Positions 47,451 through 60,300 of a DNA stretch of 64,000 nucleotides are shown piece after piece; the first letter of the stretch is position 1, and every line of letters starts with the position of its first letter. The notes under the pieces were generated by a model that was not told the origin of the DNA, did no database searches, and was given only the letters and a program-made list of their open reading frames with translations. The stretch is from Edolisoma coerulescens (Eukaryota > Chordata > Aves > Passeriformes > Campephagidae), in NCBI GenBank assembly GCA_013397115.1, contig VWZW01005387.1:876507-940506 (forward strand), in the 5' to 3' direction. The translations under genes and the position numbers were made by a program.

Positions 47451-50400
47451 CTTTTATGTAGAGTACCCACTAATAAGCCATCCTCACAAACTGCACATCC
47501 TTATTTCCACATATTCCACTGCATCTATGATCTGCACATGTAAATTATTTGACTATTCAGTTTAAATAGAGACCATTTCCTAAGTATACATATCTTCAGG
47601 AGAACTTAGCAAAGAAAATGTAGGAACATTCTTTGCAAAACTTCCTGCATTTCAAAGCTTTGTTGGTGAACCAAAGTCCCTGTAATAATTCCAGCAAAGG
47701 TTCTGGGAGCACCGATTATATCCAAATGTTTTAAATGTCTGAATCAGTTAAAATCTCTGACTGGAAGGGTATGTTTCCATGTGCTTTAAGAGTGATGCAA
47801 TAAAGTAGCAGCTGAACTGTTCACATGTACTCATGGAGAGAGAAATTTCAAGCATATCCTGAGCCATTATAGCCTCAACTGTATGAGATATTTAAGCAGG
47901 AGAAGTAAAACCTATTCAACAGGGAAATTAAGCTCACATGTCTGTATATGTTTAAATACTTTCTTAGAGGGAGATGTGCTCCTGAGTAGGGCTCACTTGC
48001 CTAAAGTTCTTGATAGTAGTAGAAAGGGACAGATCAACAATGGAAAGACATAATTTGTGATGTACTAAAAACAATGATCATCTTATAGTCACATAGGATC
48101 TTTTAGCAGAACCTTTTTTATGAATTTAAATATGATTCATAAAATTGAAGTAAGGCAAATATGTCTTCTGAGATTATTTTGTACCAAGCAAAAGTTGTCA
48201 TGTTGTTTCTTCAAGTCGATTATGTTAGCATCCCTAATTCGTTAAGAATGTTTTTCTTCTTCACTATATCTGCAAACTACAAATTTAAAATTGCTAAATG
48301 TACTCTAAACATCACTAAAAGCATCAAATAGCATAGCAATCTCTCTGGCTTGAGAGATATGCAAAACAGAACAATTATCAGCATAAGGACTCTCCTATTT
48401 GTCAACTTCTCTCCCATCTGCATCTCAAGGGTGTGCTACATACTACATTAGATGAAAATTAAATTGTTAACTAGAGGCAGAGTGGACAGCTGTCTTCATT
48501 TACTTTTTTCTTACTACTACTGTTGCTGGAAGGATTGATGTAAGAAGTTCATTTTTTCTCTATACACAACTGTCTACCTAACCCTGGGAGTGAAAGCTAT
48601 GAAAAGCAACAGGATGAGGCTGTTTGTGAGAGACAGAGGAGACAAAGGTAGTCCTGGACTCCAGTTTTCATAAGATTGCACTTTTTTCCACTGCTGGGGG
48701 TGTCCATGAAGCGCCATGATGCTAAGTCCTTGCAGAGCCCCAGTGCCACGGGGTCATGCCAGAATTATTGCTGATCTTTCCTTTCCAAAATATCTCCTCT
48801 CACCAATAAAATTTCCACATTTCTTAAACTTCTTCTAGAGCTGGCTCTTCTTATTATTCAAAATTTCCTTGATAATTCCCTGCTTATTGTTTAACCTGCC
48901 TGTTCATCATCATCCTTGCCACCATGTTCTTTGTGGGGTGAAATGCACTCTCAGGCAGTTTTTGGAGTTTGCATTGGTGCACCGAAGTTCATGTCTTGTC
49001 ACCTGACCTTTTGGCAGTGTGAGCATCCCAAGAGCTGATATCTCTTACAACTGATATGAAACCAAATTTGAACCCACTTCTTTCCTCAATCCCTCATAGC
49101 ATTAAGATTTTTAAAATAGAACATAAAAGAAGAAATAAATTTGGAAGAAATATTTTATTTATATTTACATTAATATTTTTATTTATATTTAAAACAGTAA
49201 TATGCAACTAATATCTATGCTTAGGGCCTAATAGAATAACTGAATGCTTTCCATACATATACTTTTTTTCAATGTCTTGCTAGCTACACCATGGAAATAT
49301 TTTCCATTCCTAGTAAGTTAAGTTTAAACTTCAATTTAAATATTTTATTCAGACGAAATTATGCAGTCAATGAATCTGCTTTTGTAAAGTACATGCAAAA
49401 TAATTTTCCTTCATATTTTGCATTACTTTGGGATTTCTTGGAACGTAGAAATGTCTGGGTCTCTAGAACTCTTCATAAATTTGACAGTGACACATTTAGT
49501 CTAACTTCCCCTGTTGGAACCTCCTCTGTTAACAAACATCATCTAAGTCTTCCTGGAGCATACACCTTTGAGTTTCAAAATGTGTGTTTTCAGTCCCACT
49601 GGAACACAGAACAAAGATCTCCTTTCACTTGGATGCTCTTGAAAGATGTTTCAGTTCTTCCATCAACACTAGGAGTAGCCAGCACATGTAGCCAAAAAAT
49701 TTTTTCCTGTGCCTGTTGGCAGCAGGATAGAGATCCTAATGAATCTATTATCAGTAAACACAGTCTTTATTTTCAGGTTTTTTTCAGGCCTTGGGTCATT
49801 ATGTGATGAGATGTCAGTTGTGCATATGAATGCACCACTGTTCTTCCTCTGAAAAGAATAATTTTGTCATTAAGAAGGGGTATTTCTCAGTCCATGTTTC
49901 AGAGCTGAATTTATAAACTGAAGCTTCCATGACAGAAGTAAAGTTAAAAGAATTAAAATTATATTTTTATGCAATTTTTCATTTTAAGACAACTCAATAC
50001 AGAAAAGATTCTATAACGTAAAGGTGGAGTCTAATTCCAACAAAAATGTCTGTAAACCGAAATTCTCACACATCCTTATGACTATTTTGGACGCCTTTTT
50101 CTATATTTCGGAGGGAGAATTTTGCTCCAGGGTATAGGACTTTATTAAAATCCTAAAGACGGATAGGTGCAATTCTGAATCTGTTAAAATAACTTGAGGT
50201 GTTTCAGGCAGATGTAGACACCCTGAAAGTGGTTTGGAGAGATATTACAATAAGGGTATTAGGACTGTACACCCTAGTTTAATTTTTTTAATGTTGGCAT
50301 ATCTACAGTCTCAGTTCATTCTCTTCAAATAATTATTTATAGTAATATAAAATATTTTCCCTGCTCTGTTAGTTCAATGCTGGAAGGTTTAATTGAATGA

Positions 50401-50690
50401 ATAGGCATGAAAAACACTAAAGCTAGACTGTGGACTATAGTTTAGGAAAACTGTCATATGAATGCTGAACCCTACTTCCAGCGAGGAAAAAAATACACAG
50501 CAAAAGTTTTTTTTTCCTAAAGAGATGATATTTGAGATACTGCCAAATGAGAAGTTGCTCAATGAAAATGTCTACTACTTCTTTTAAACTGTCTATGCTC
50601 GTGAACTAAGTATGTCTATAAAAGCCTGTGAGTGACTATTGTTTCACTTCAGATGCAATGATAAATGACATTGAAAGGGAGTTCAGGATT
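47451..50690. other. Intergenic; one long unexplained open frame
   Basis: No exon, RNA gene or classified repeat. The open frame at 49291-49806 (+, 171 codons) is the longest in this window outside a recognised repeat. It is rich in F, S and N, has no motif, domain, signal peptide or repeat that I know, and is not flanked by recognisable promoter or splice signals. I do not call it a gene. Confidence 0.5.
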
Positions 50691-50699
50691 GAGGTTATT

Positions 50700-51310
50700 T
50701 AAAGACAGCTGGAAATTAAACTCCAGATAAGCCACTCCCCCACTCCCCGTTGCCCCCTTCAGCAGGAGAGGGACAACAGCAGAGAACATGGGTTAACATA
50801 ATAATTTAGTGAAAGCAAACAGCAGTGAAATAAAAGCCAAAGAGTAACAGCAGCAATATTAATAACAAAAGTATGTGCCACACTGGATGCTGGACTTGAT
50901 TCTGCATTGACACTTTTGACTGCTCTGCCTGGTTCCACGTGGCACCCTTTGGCTTGGCTCCTTCCAGCTTATCTCAGTTCCTTTCAGCTCAGGTCAGACT
51001 CGGCTGCACTCCAGCTCCCCTGTGCCGCTCTGTTCCCTGCGGCTGCCTCCTGCACTGGTGCCGCTTTTTCAGCACCACGTCTTGGTGCCTCCTCTTGGAG
51101 CTACAGCAAAGGGATGGCCATCGGCGGCAGAGGACGAAGCCGGCAGGGCTGATCCCTACAACCTCCCTGATGGACAGAGGGAGACAAAATAATGCAATTC
51201 CAGGGGGGCTTTCCTATTTTCTCCCCCTGTAACCAGCAAAGATGTCAGTGGTATAGAGTAACAACCTAGCCACGACCATATAGCTCTAAGTTCCACCCCC
51301 TCTCCGCAAC
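50700..51310. mobile_element. Possible ERV LTR or other repeat with GC-rich core
   Basis: A GC- and CpG-richer core at about 50920-51180 (CTGCACTCCAGCTCCCCTGT, CATCGGCGGCAGAGGACGA) stands out from AT-rich surroundings. It resembles an avian LTR I remember, followed by TTCCACCCCCTCTCC. LTR termini and orientation are not clear. Two short overlapping open frames (50907-51152 and 50939-51232) are most likely incidental. A small CpG-containing promoter is an alternative. Confidence 0.45.
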
Positions 51311-51678
51311 TAGCACAAGCCTCCTAAAGCTATGGAAATTTTTTCCAAGACTGTACAACAACTAAGTAAAAATATTTAGGATGTTGACACTGCATCTGAG
51401 GTTTAAGTCTGAACAAGCTCTGTTTTTCTGAATTATATAAAGAAGTCCAGATGGTTTAAATACTAATGACATAATATGGTCTGAGGGCTGGGGGATAGTG
51501 AGTTATTAGCAACTTCTGATGATCTGAGACAACACATAAATCTTGTTTTCTCCCATTTTTTTGTCTCTCTTAGTAACTACATTTTCATTTTCAAACTTCT
51601 TCTTCTGCAGAGTGAACAAAGACTCTTTGACAGACACATGACCGCATGTGAGTAATTGGTTGAAATCTAAGCTTAGTG

Positions 51679-51724
51679 TATGTATATATATATATATGTG
51701 CTATATATATATGTATATATATAA
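51679..51724. repeat. TA-rich microsatellite, imperfect
   Basis: Interrupted (TA)n with TG steps (TATATATATGTGCTATATAT and similar), capable of cruciform formation. Intergenic. Confidence 0.9.
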
Positions 51725-52948
51725 AACTAGTTTAAGTAAACAACTTTATTATAGGGATTTCACAAAACCCAAAAAAATGGATTAACGCAAGTTACTGGAA
51801 CAATTAGTTCCTTAAATAACTTTACCTCATAATGTCCAGTGAAAAAATGAGCCTAGCTATTGGTAAAGGTAGATATTGTTTTGCTATTCTAACAAATGTA
51901 ATCTGAACACGATCCTATTCATCTTCCTTCATCATATTGATCTGCTGTGACAACTGGCTAAACTAGACCCCCAAATTAGGCAGGTCCTATAATAAACAGG
52001 CCATTATCAAACTGCCATCCATGTTGTGCAAACCCACTTTAGTTAGAAAAGTGTAGAACTAGAATATAATTCCAAGACTCTTGTTTTATTTTTAGCTAAA
52101 TAGAAAACTGTCATAGCAGCATCTCATTAAAAGTTATTTGAGTGATGGGGATCTAAGAACAACTGCCATCAGCTTTAAACTGTTTTCTGTCATCTTCCTG
52201 CAGATTAATGTTTTCTTTGTTTTGTTTGTTTGTTAAACAAACTACAGGAAATCCAACAACCATGTCAATTTGCTTTGAGTCTTAGAAAAACAAGACAACT
52301 TATTTTTATGGGTTCTTAGCTGTCTGCTAAAACTAAAGCTCATCTCATTCTGGAAGGAGCAGATATGTAATATACATCAGTGATGTTTGCTTTCCTCTCA
52401 CTGGAGAAAGCCAGGAAAAACAAATAGAGTATAAAATAAAGGGAGGTGAATCACTGTGGTGGGCATCACCAGACACCTACACAACACAAAAAGTTTGATT
52501 TAGCAGAATTACAGGCAATGTATCTGGGGCACCTGTTCAGTTCCTGTTTATTTTCTGTTTCTGAAAGATCAATCACTTCAAAACCCCTGCCTTTTTAAAG
52601 TTTACTTTTAGCAGTGGTTGAACATATGGTAGAAGCTCCTGTGAGAATGAATATATTACCATGCATAGACAAATGACAAGTGACAGTATAAAGATTTAAG
52701 TTAGAAGAAAATAGAAATTCTCTCCAAATACTTTGCAAATATGGAGGATCTAGTCAATTCCTTGACCAGTATTCTGAGCATTCACATCAATCAAATTAAG
52801 GAATTACATTTTTTGTAAGTAATTGAAGAATGTGAGGTTCTAAGAAGAGCTAGGGATAGTGATACCTTGCAGAAGACACTGCCCCTAGGGAAAAAAGGGA
52901 ACAAGCTGTAACCAGGCAGCACTGAGAAGAATATTTGGCTTCATATCT
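51725..52948. other. Intergenic, nothing recognised
   Basis: AT-rich DNA without recognisable features. Confidence 0.5.
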
Positions 52949-53350
52949 ATCATAGAATAGTTTGGATTGAAAGGGACCAGTAAAAGTCACCAATCACAAC
53001 ATCTCCTGTAAAGAGCAGGGGAATCTTCCACTAGATCAGGCTGCTCAGAGCCCGATCTTGAATGTTACCAGAGATGGGGCATCTACTTCCTACCTGGGCA
53101 ACTTGTTCCAATGTCTCACTACTCTTACAGAAAAGAATTTCTTCCTTATAGGTAATATGAACCTACTCTTTTGTAGTTTAATACTGTTACTACTTGTATT
53201 TTGCAACTGACCCTACCAGAAGTTTCTGCCCACCCTTCTTAGCAGCCCCCTTTAAGTATTGTAAGGTCACATTAAAGTCTCCCCGGAGTCTTCTCTTCTC
53301 CAAGCTGAACAATCCCAACTTTCTCAGCCTTTCCTCTAAACCAGTTATCA
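52949..53350 (-). mobile_element. CR1 LINE 3' end, minus orientation
   Basis: The + strand begins ATCATAGAATAG, the reverse of the CR1 terminal octamers. It proceeds through the reverse complement of the CR1 3' UTR (GGCTGCTCAGAGCC, GGGGCATCTACTTCC, TGGGCAACTTGTTCCA, AGAATTTCTTCCT) to TCTTCTCCAAGCTGAACAA. It is 5'-truncated at about 53350 and non-coding. Confidence 0.92.
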
Positions 53351-56329
53351 TTCAGATAACGGAAGACACATAAATAATGGTTTTTTTAATGGCTATATAT
53401 CTTTTCACCAATGTGCACTAAAGAAAAAACATTTTAAATGCACAAAACAAATAAATAAGGGATTGTACGTGAAAGGGAAAATGTGCAAAGGACTGAAAGG
53501 TTGATACCCATTATAAACTCTGAATTCCTCCACGTCTCCTCTCCTGTCAGTGGGAAACTACCTGAAAAATCCCAAGCCGAAATGGACAGAGACCACCACC
53601 AGAGGTGTGAATCAGAGGACCTGAATAACCCTCTGAAAATGCATCTCTCTCCCCAGCTGTAAAATATCTTTCCAGCTTAGATGCCTTGGATGCGGTGAAT
53701 CATTCCACCTCATTTAGGTCCCACATTTAGATGCCACAGAAGTATTTTAAAGAGTCACACAGGTGTTAATTATAAATCCCTAATCAGCCTGTAATAATGC
53801 TTCTGTCTATTAAGTCTTGCCTTGTCTGCAGAGCCGGCTTTAGCAAGCAACCCTGGAGCATAACTGCTTGAATGACTAGACAGGGAGAAGTAGAGGCTTC
53901 CTACATCCCATAACCTTCAGACTTTGAGTTTAGGAACTATTTATAGAGCTTCTGGCTGGGACTAGACATGATGCTTATAGAGATGTTAAGAGGAGGCAGG
54001 GCAAACCCAAAAATAGTTGTAATTTTCCATTGTGAATCCTTACCTTAGCTGGTGATGCTTATGTCTTAACATTTGTTTTTATTGAAGTGATTGGTAACAA
54101 CTTTTATATTTGTTTGTTTGGATTATCCTTGGATTTATTCTTTGGAATAAATATGTTAATTTCATTTAGTGTATTTTGGTGTAAAGTTTAAAGTAGCTAT
54201 ATAGATTCTTTCCAGAGTTACTGTTTTGAAGCAGACCTATGGAGAAGGGAGATAAGGGCATCCTCTATATGGACAGACTTCCTATATAAAAGAAGAATGC
54301 TATTTATTTTAGATGCTTATTTCATAACAGAATGAATGTTCCCATTTATTTCCACTGCCCTTATAGGAAGCCTGATCCTCTACAGAGCCTTCCTGACCTG
54401 CTTATTCTAGATGGATATTAGTGTCAGCTTACAAGATAGCATCCCCATATTCCATTTTGCCAAATAGAAGGGAGGGGAAAGATGTGCTTATTGCATCTGC
54501 CTTGTTCTTCAAGTTCTAAACCAAATTACAGGATGATTCCCTATATATTACTTTAGAAACTGGATATTTTAGGGAGAGGAAAGAAAAATTTATGCAAAAA
54601 AAAGATTTATTATGTTAAATTTATGATTAAACCAGTCTGCTTTAATTTTTTTATTTGTTGTGTCTATTGGTTGGAGCATGTACGTGATTATGTGTTTGAC
54701 TGTCAATAGTTATGCTTTTTAAGACTAGAGAAACTGCTGATTTTGTATGACAAGCAAAGAAACTTGTCAAAGATTCAGCAGTATACTATAAAGGACTGAA
54801 AAAAAGGACAGTGCCCAGAATCAAGTTTAAATTATTTTTTTTCCCCCTCCAGAATTTGAATGTATGTAAAATGCTCTTTTGGCTTGTTTGTTTTCCCCCT
54901 GTTTTTCAGGTTCAGTTCTCACCTCTGTAATGTAGTAAGAGCAGAGCACTATGGAATAGTATGAATTGAAAAATTACAGCCTAATATTGTTTAAATGGCA
55001 AAGTCACATTATATGACCTTGTCATTCAAACTACTCTTAGAATAGGAGCCAAGGTGTCTCAAACAAAAGAATCGGAATGCTAAAGAGAGACAGGATGCTT
55101 CGCTTGCTGCTCCTTGTAATGACAATTTTCTTTTTAAATCAGAAAAAGTAATGTAGTGATCAGAAACACAGATGTGAGAGAAAACAGTTCAAACTTACTG
55201 CAGCTGTGTATTACCCAAGAGATGCCATCAGGAAGCACTGCCTTAGCTGGCAGTCAAACTTCCAATGGATAGGGGCTGATTGAGAGAAGTGTTACAATGC
55301 ACATCAAAAGGGTAGATTGATCCCATCAGGTGAAACAGCAAGTGATAAATCAGAATATTTAACATACATCAAGGAAACTTCTTAGATGTCAGCTGCATTC
55401 GTCTGGCAACTAAACAGAGGGACAGATCCAGAAAGGAAAGAAATTCATGGCAAGGCCAAGACCATGAAATGTCAAATAAATTGAAACATCTGGGCAAAAA
55501 TCATATAAACATATATATTTCCCATCTTAAAAAGTGAAAAAAATACTTTTACCAGATCATATCTCTGTGTGTACAGCTGGCATCTACCTGTACAGAAATA
55601 TTATCAAAATGCCTAAAGTAATGTATAGATGTTTGTGATGTTATGGATTGTTAAGGAAGTTACTTACATTTGTCTTGCTTAAGTAGCCTCATTTGTAAGT
55701 CATTTTTGAGTCTCCTATTAAGAGACGTGGCATACTTGCACACCCCAAAGCCCCCAGGGTGTGTTACAGTGCAGGACTCTCTGATGCTGAGATTGTGCCC
55801 TAATGTGTTGCAAGCTGAATTTTTCAGATAGCATAGAAAAGCCCACATCTGCAGCTGTGTTTTCTTTTTCATTTAACCAGAACTGTTTTTTAAAATCCTT
55901 GCGCACATTTATTCCACCTTTGTAGTTAAGAAAAACGAAAAGTTGTACATCAAAGTATGGGTTGAGTGGAACATATCTGTACATTCAACACAGTGGAGAG
56001 GGTCTGCTTCAGAGGGGTGAGAGAAAAGAAAGAGAAATTAAGGTTCAAAACAACCCCTATTACAAACATTTTAGGAAAGATATCCCAACAGTTTTCGTAG
56101 AAAGCAGGCAAACAAGCACCTATCTGCAAAAGAGGACTCAGCCTCTGGGACCCATATGGTCACAGATATCTCTGGAACCTTGAATCTAACTAAGGGACAA
56201 AGCAGGGCTTTGTTTCCCATTGGGTGACCTGAATAAAACAAGGACTTTTATGGGGAATTTTGGGCTCCCTCTTAAATTTGAGTGGATAAATGGGTCATGG
56301 AACCACCAGCATATCAACTAAGCCATAGC
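53351..56329. other. Intergenic, nothing recognised
   Basis: AT-rich. A few calmer, mixed-composition stretches (about 53690-53840 and 55200-55400) could be conserved non-coding DNA, but only an alignment could show that. Confidence 0.45.
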
Positions 56330-57345
56330 ACGAAGTGTTCAGATGTTTCCTAAATACCTCCAGAGAAGGTGACTCCACCAACCCCCTGGGCAGCTCATTC
56401 CAATACTTGACAACCCTTTCAGTGAAGGAACTCTTCCTGATGTCCAGCCTGAACCTCCCCTGGTGCAGCTGAGGCTCTCACCCTGTCACTGGTTGCCTGG
56501 GAGAAGTGGCCAACCCCCACCTTGCTACAACCTCCTTTCAGGTAGTTGTAGAGATCAATAAAGTATCAACAGGCCTGTAGTTCCCCAGATCCTCATTCCA
56601 AATCTTCATATAGGTGGACATCACATCGACTAACCTCCACTCATCTGGGCCTTCCCAGTTAACCAGGATTGACGATAAATAATGAACAGCAACTTGGCGA
56701 GCTCTTCTGCCAGCTCCCTCAGTACCTTTGGATGAATCCCATCTGCCCCCATACTCTTGTGGGTGTCTCAGTGGGTCAGCAGGCCTCTAACTACTTCCTC
56801 CTGGATTGCAGGGGCTCTGTTCTGCCCCCTGTCTGCCAGCTCAGGGGGCTGGTTGCCCTGGTCTTTCTGTTAAAGACTGAGGCAAAGAAGGCATTAAGTA
56901 CCTCAGCCAATTCCTCATCCACCATGTTCCCCTCTATATCCAACAAAGGATGGAGATTTTCCTCAGCCTTCCTTTTGTCATTAATGTATCTGTAAAAACA
57001 CTTTTTATTATATTTTACAGCTGTGGCCAGATTGAGTTTTAGCTGAGCTTTCACCTTTCTAATTTTCTGTCTCCATAATCTAAGGACACCCTTTTACTCT
57101 TCCTGAGTTGCCTGCCCTTTCTTCCAAAGTTCATAAACTTTTTTTTTCCCCCCTGAGTTATTGCAAAATGTCCCTGTTCAGCCACACCTTCTTCCCTACT
57201 GGCTTGTCTTTTGACAAACATGGACAGCCTGTTCCTTCACCTTTAAGACTTCCTTCTTAAAGTATGTCCAGCCTTCCTGGACCCCTTTGTTATTAAGGAC
57301 TGTTTCCCAAAGGACTCTCTGAATCAGTTTCCTGGTTCAGGGTCT
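56330..57345 (-). mobile_element. CR1-like LINE, minus orientation, internally deleted
   Basis: The minus-strand frame at 57054-56791 reads KAQLKLNLATAVKYNKKCFY, then NLHPLLD and LNAFFASVFN, the linker between endonuclease and reverse transcriptase of CR1 ORF2. At about 56770-56640 it continues with GIHPKVLRELAEELAK-like codons (start of reverse transcriptase). At about 56570 the sequence jumps to a CR1-type 3' UTR (56340-56560), so most of the reverse transcriptase is missing. It is inactive. Confidence 0.85.
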
Positions 57346-60300
57346 AGTTGCTCGAAGCACTGGGCTGTCATGTTAAAGACACCTCTGCCTATGTGGGAGG
57401 TTAGAACCATTAACCACATTTTTGAAAAATCTACTAAAACAAACATGAGAGATGAGATAAACATTAAAACACAACATTTGTGAATATTCGTGACATCTGC
57501 AAGGAATAATTCACTTCTGCTATGCCATTTATGGCTTTGCATGAAGTCAGGAGTACATGTTCAGCACCTAGGATATCTTTACTGATAAGCTTAGACTTCT
57601 AAGGAATTTAGGTACCTCCAGAGTTAGCTTTCAGCACAATCCAAATGCCCAGGAAAGACATCTAAATCCCTAGAGAGGGACTTGAATAGGCAGCCTTAAT
57701 GACTGGCATTTAGCTCTCAGTTAATCAAGTTCTCACCATTTAGCACTGAGGAGTCATTAAGGCACTGATATTAAAGGAAGGTCATTTAAAAAATAACATC
57801 ACCAGATGCTTATGAACAAATATTTTACCAAATTAATATGATGAAATTTTAAAAAATCATAAATTTTATTGATAAAGGTGAAAGTTCCTGTCTCGCATTT
57901 TGGCTTTACTGGATTTTAAATCAGAAATCCCATTAAAAAAAAAAAAAGGATTTAAAACTCCATTTCTCAGAATGTCATTCTGAATGAAGAACTATCAACT
58001 CTTCTGATTTTACTGGAGCCCATGGTGATCTATTCTTGGTTGTACAGTATTTAAAGTTTTTCAGTTACATGGAAGACATAAAATCATTACTGATAAAATG
58101 TACTGTTGACAAAGATTGATGGAGTGGTTATTATAATGAAGAATACAGATCACTAATGTAGAAAGTTGGATCACCTTGTAAACTGGGCCCAGTCCATATG
58201 ATTCTACCTCCCTCAGTGTAAGATAATAAATACATCTGGGAGCAAAGAGTGTAGGCTGGGCATCCAATATGAAACCTGGAAAAAAAGTGAATCTGAGAGA
58301 GATCGTAATGGAGAGTGAGCTGGATGTGAGGTCCAGAGTAGTGCTCTGGTTTATAGGGATTACATATAGAGAGCTGAATGCTGAGTAGTAGTAAGAATTA
58401 TCTAATAGCACTACCAGTGAGAATGGCTGCTGCTGCTGAGATGGGATGTGTGCCCAGCTCTGGTGCATGCCTTTTATAAAAAGAAAATTGATAAATGGGA
58501 TGTGTTCCAGAGAACAAAGAAAAACAATAAAAAACAAAAGTTAAAAGGATGTTAAAGCATAGGATATTCAAGAATGATGCCAGTCATAGGTCAGTGTTTC
58601 TTACACTCTCTACCTCAGGAAGCTTTCCTTTTACCATAACTTCCTTCAAATTACAGCAATTTCCTTTAAATCTTTCTTTCTCTTACATCTAGGCTCTTCA
58701 GACGCTTTTCCCACACCTTTACTTCAGTAGCCCTCTAGTTGTTTTCCCAGATTATTAATTATGCAAGCAAAGACTTTCTGGAGGCCAGGTGAGAAAAGCT
58801 CTTTCCCAGTAGCAAGACTTTGGTTCTAATCTTAGTCCCACGCCATGTCCCACAGTCAGAGGGCACATTCTACCAACATACTTACCTCTTTTTTGCCTAA
58901 AATATACAGTGACCTGCAAGACTAGAACTTGGGATGTAGTATGAAAAGTAGATATAAAATTAAGATAGTTGTGCCCTAAAAAGATCAGAAGACATGTTTC
59001 AGAGAATTAAATTAACCTAATGTGCTTCTTTTATGGATCTTCAGTATAGGCACATATTTCTGATAGTTTTGTTCCCAGTGTTTTCAAAAGAAGTGAGCCA
59101 GAATAGCTTTCCCCTGCAAAATAAAATGTACAAGGTAAAGAGTAGATCCAAACTATCTCTACTGACGTCACAGGGAACATGAATCTCTTTTCGCCTGTGT
59201 GTATCAAAGTTGTAAGCACAAGCTCCTCCAAAGCACACTCTAACACAGAGGATCTGTCCAAATAGTAAACAGGGTGCGGTGAGATAGTGGGAAGTTACAA
59301 ATAATCAATGGTTACAAAAATGCTTCTTTTTCATTGAGCACAATTGTCAAAGATATTCAGGTATCTGACTACTGAAATGTGAAGTCATATGGTCGGACAA
59401 AATGTAGCAAATTCTGAGAATGTGTCTGCAACAAATTATTCCAGTTGAATTGAGCTTCACCTGTTTTCCTGAGAGAAAACTTCTGGAAAGAATGGGCAAA
59501 GGCTACTATAACTACAAAGAAGAAGTGATAAATCCTCTTTAACTTGATTAAAAGCTTCTTGCTTTTCAGTCCATCAAAAGCCCTTTGTAATACCCAGACA
59601 GGAAAACAGACAATAACAGTTTGGATATCAGTAAGACCTGTGGTGTTACATTGTACTGCACCTTGTACTGGGACTTTAAGTGAAATCATCCACTTGAAAA
59701 AAGACAGAGAACAGAAGCTGAGGACTGCTCCATGCTCACACAAGGTGAGGCTTCAGCTGCAAGAAGACTCTGCGCTCTGCGTGCAGCAGTTTGCTTAGCC
59801 TGTCCTAAGAACCTGATGTTAATTCTTTCACTTTTCAGCTTTAAACTGGAGTTCCTTGCTGACTTACTAAATTGGATCATCACTTTCTCTATATTAACTT
59901 GTCACTGTTATTTTATTCAATTTTAAACCCAGGGCTTCATTCAGTTATCCTTTGTACACTTATTGATTTTATGGTAAGGGTTGTAGGAGAGCTTTGATAC
60001 ACAAGAAAAATCCATCTACCTTACCCTTTTTCTAAACCACAGTCTCACAATATCCTAACAGGGAGATTTTTCTTTTCTTCCAGAACCCATTCATGGTTAT
60101 TCCATCTTCCTGAACGTGCTCTCAAGTTGGTTTGTTTATCTTCTGTTAAAGCAACAGCTGGTAAAATCTGGAAAAGAGACCTGTAATTAAGAAGAGAATC
60201 AGTGCAAAAGATTCTAGACAGAAAATGACCACATCCCTCCTTCAGCAGTTTTGTGATGAGAAAATGAGGACTTTGAAAAAGAAAACAACCTGGATTGGTC

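Noticed and set aside
58061..58537. 158-codon minus-strand frame with hydrophobic stretches
   Set aside because: Hydrophobicity is what AT-rich sequence gives by chance. No receptor or channel motif is present, and no splice or promoter context.
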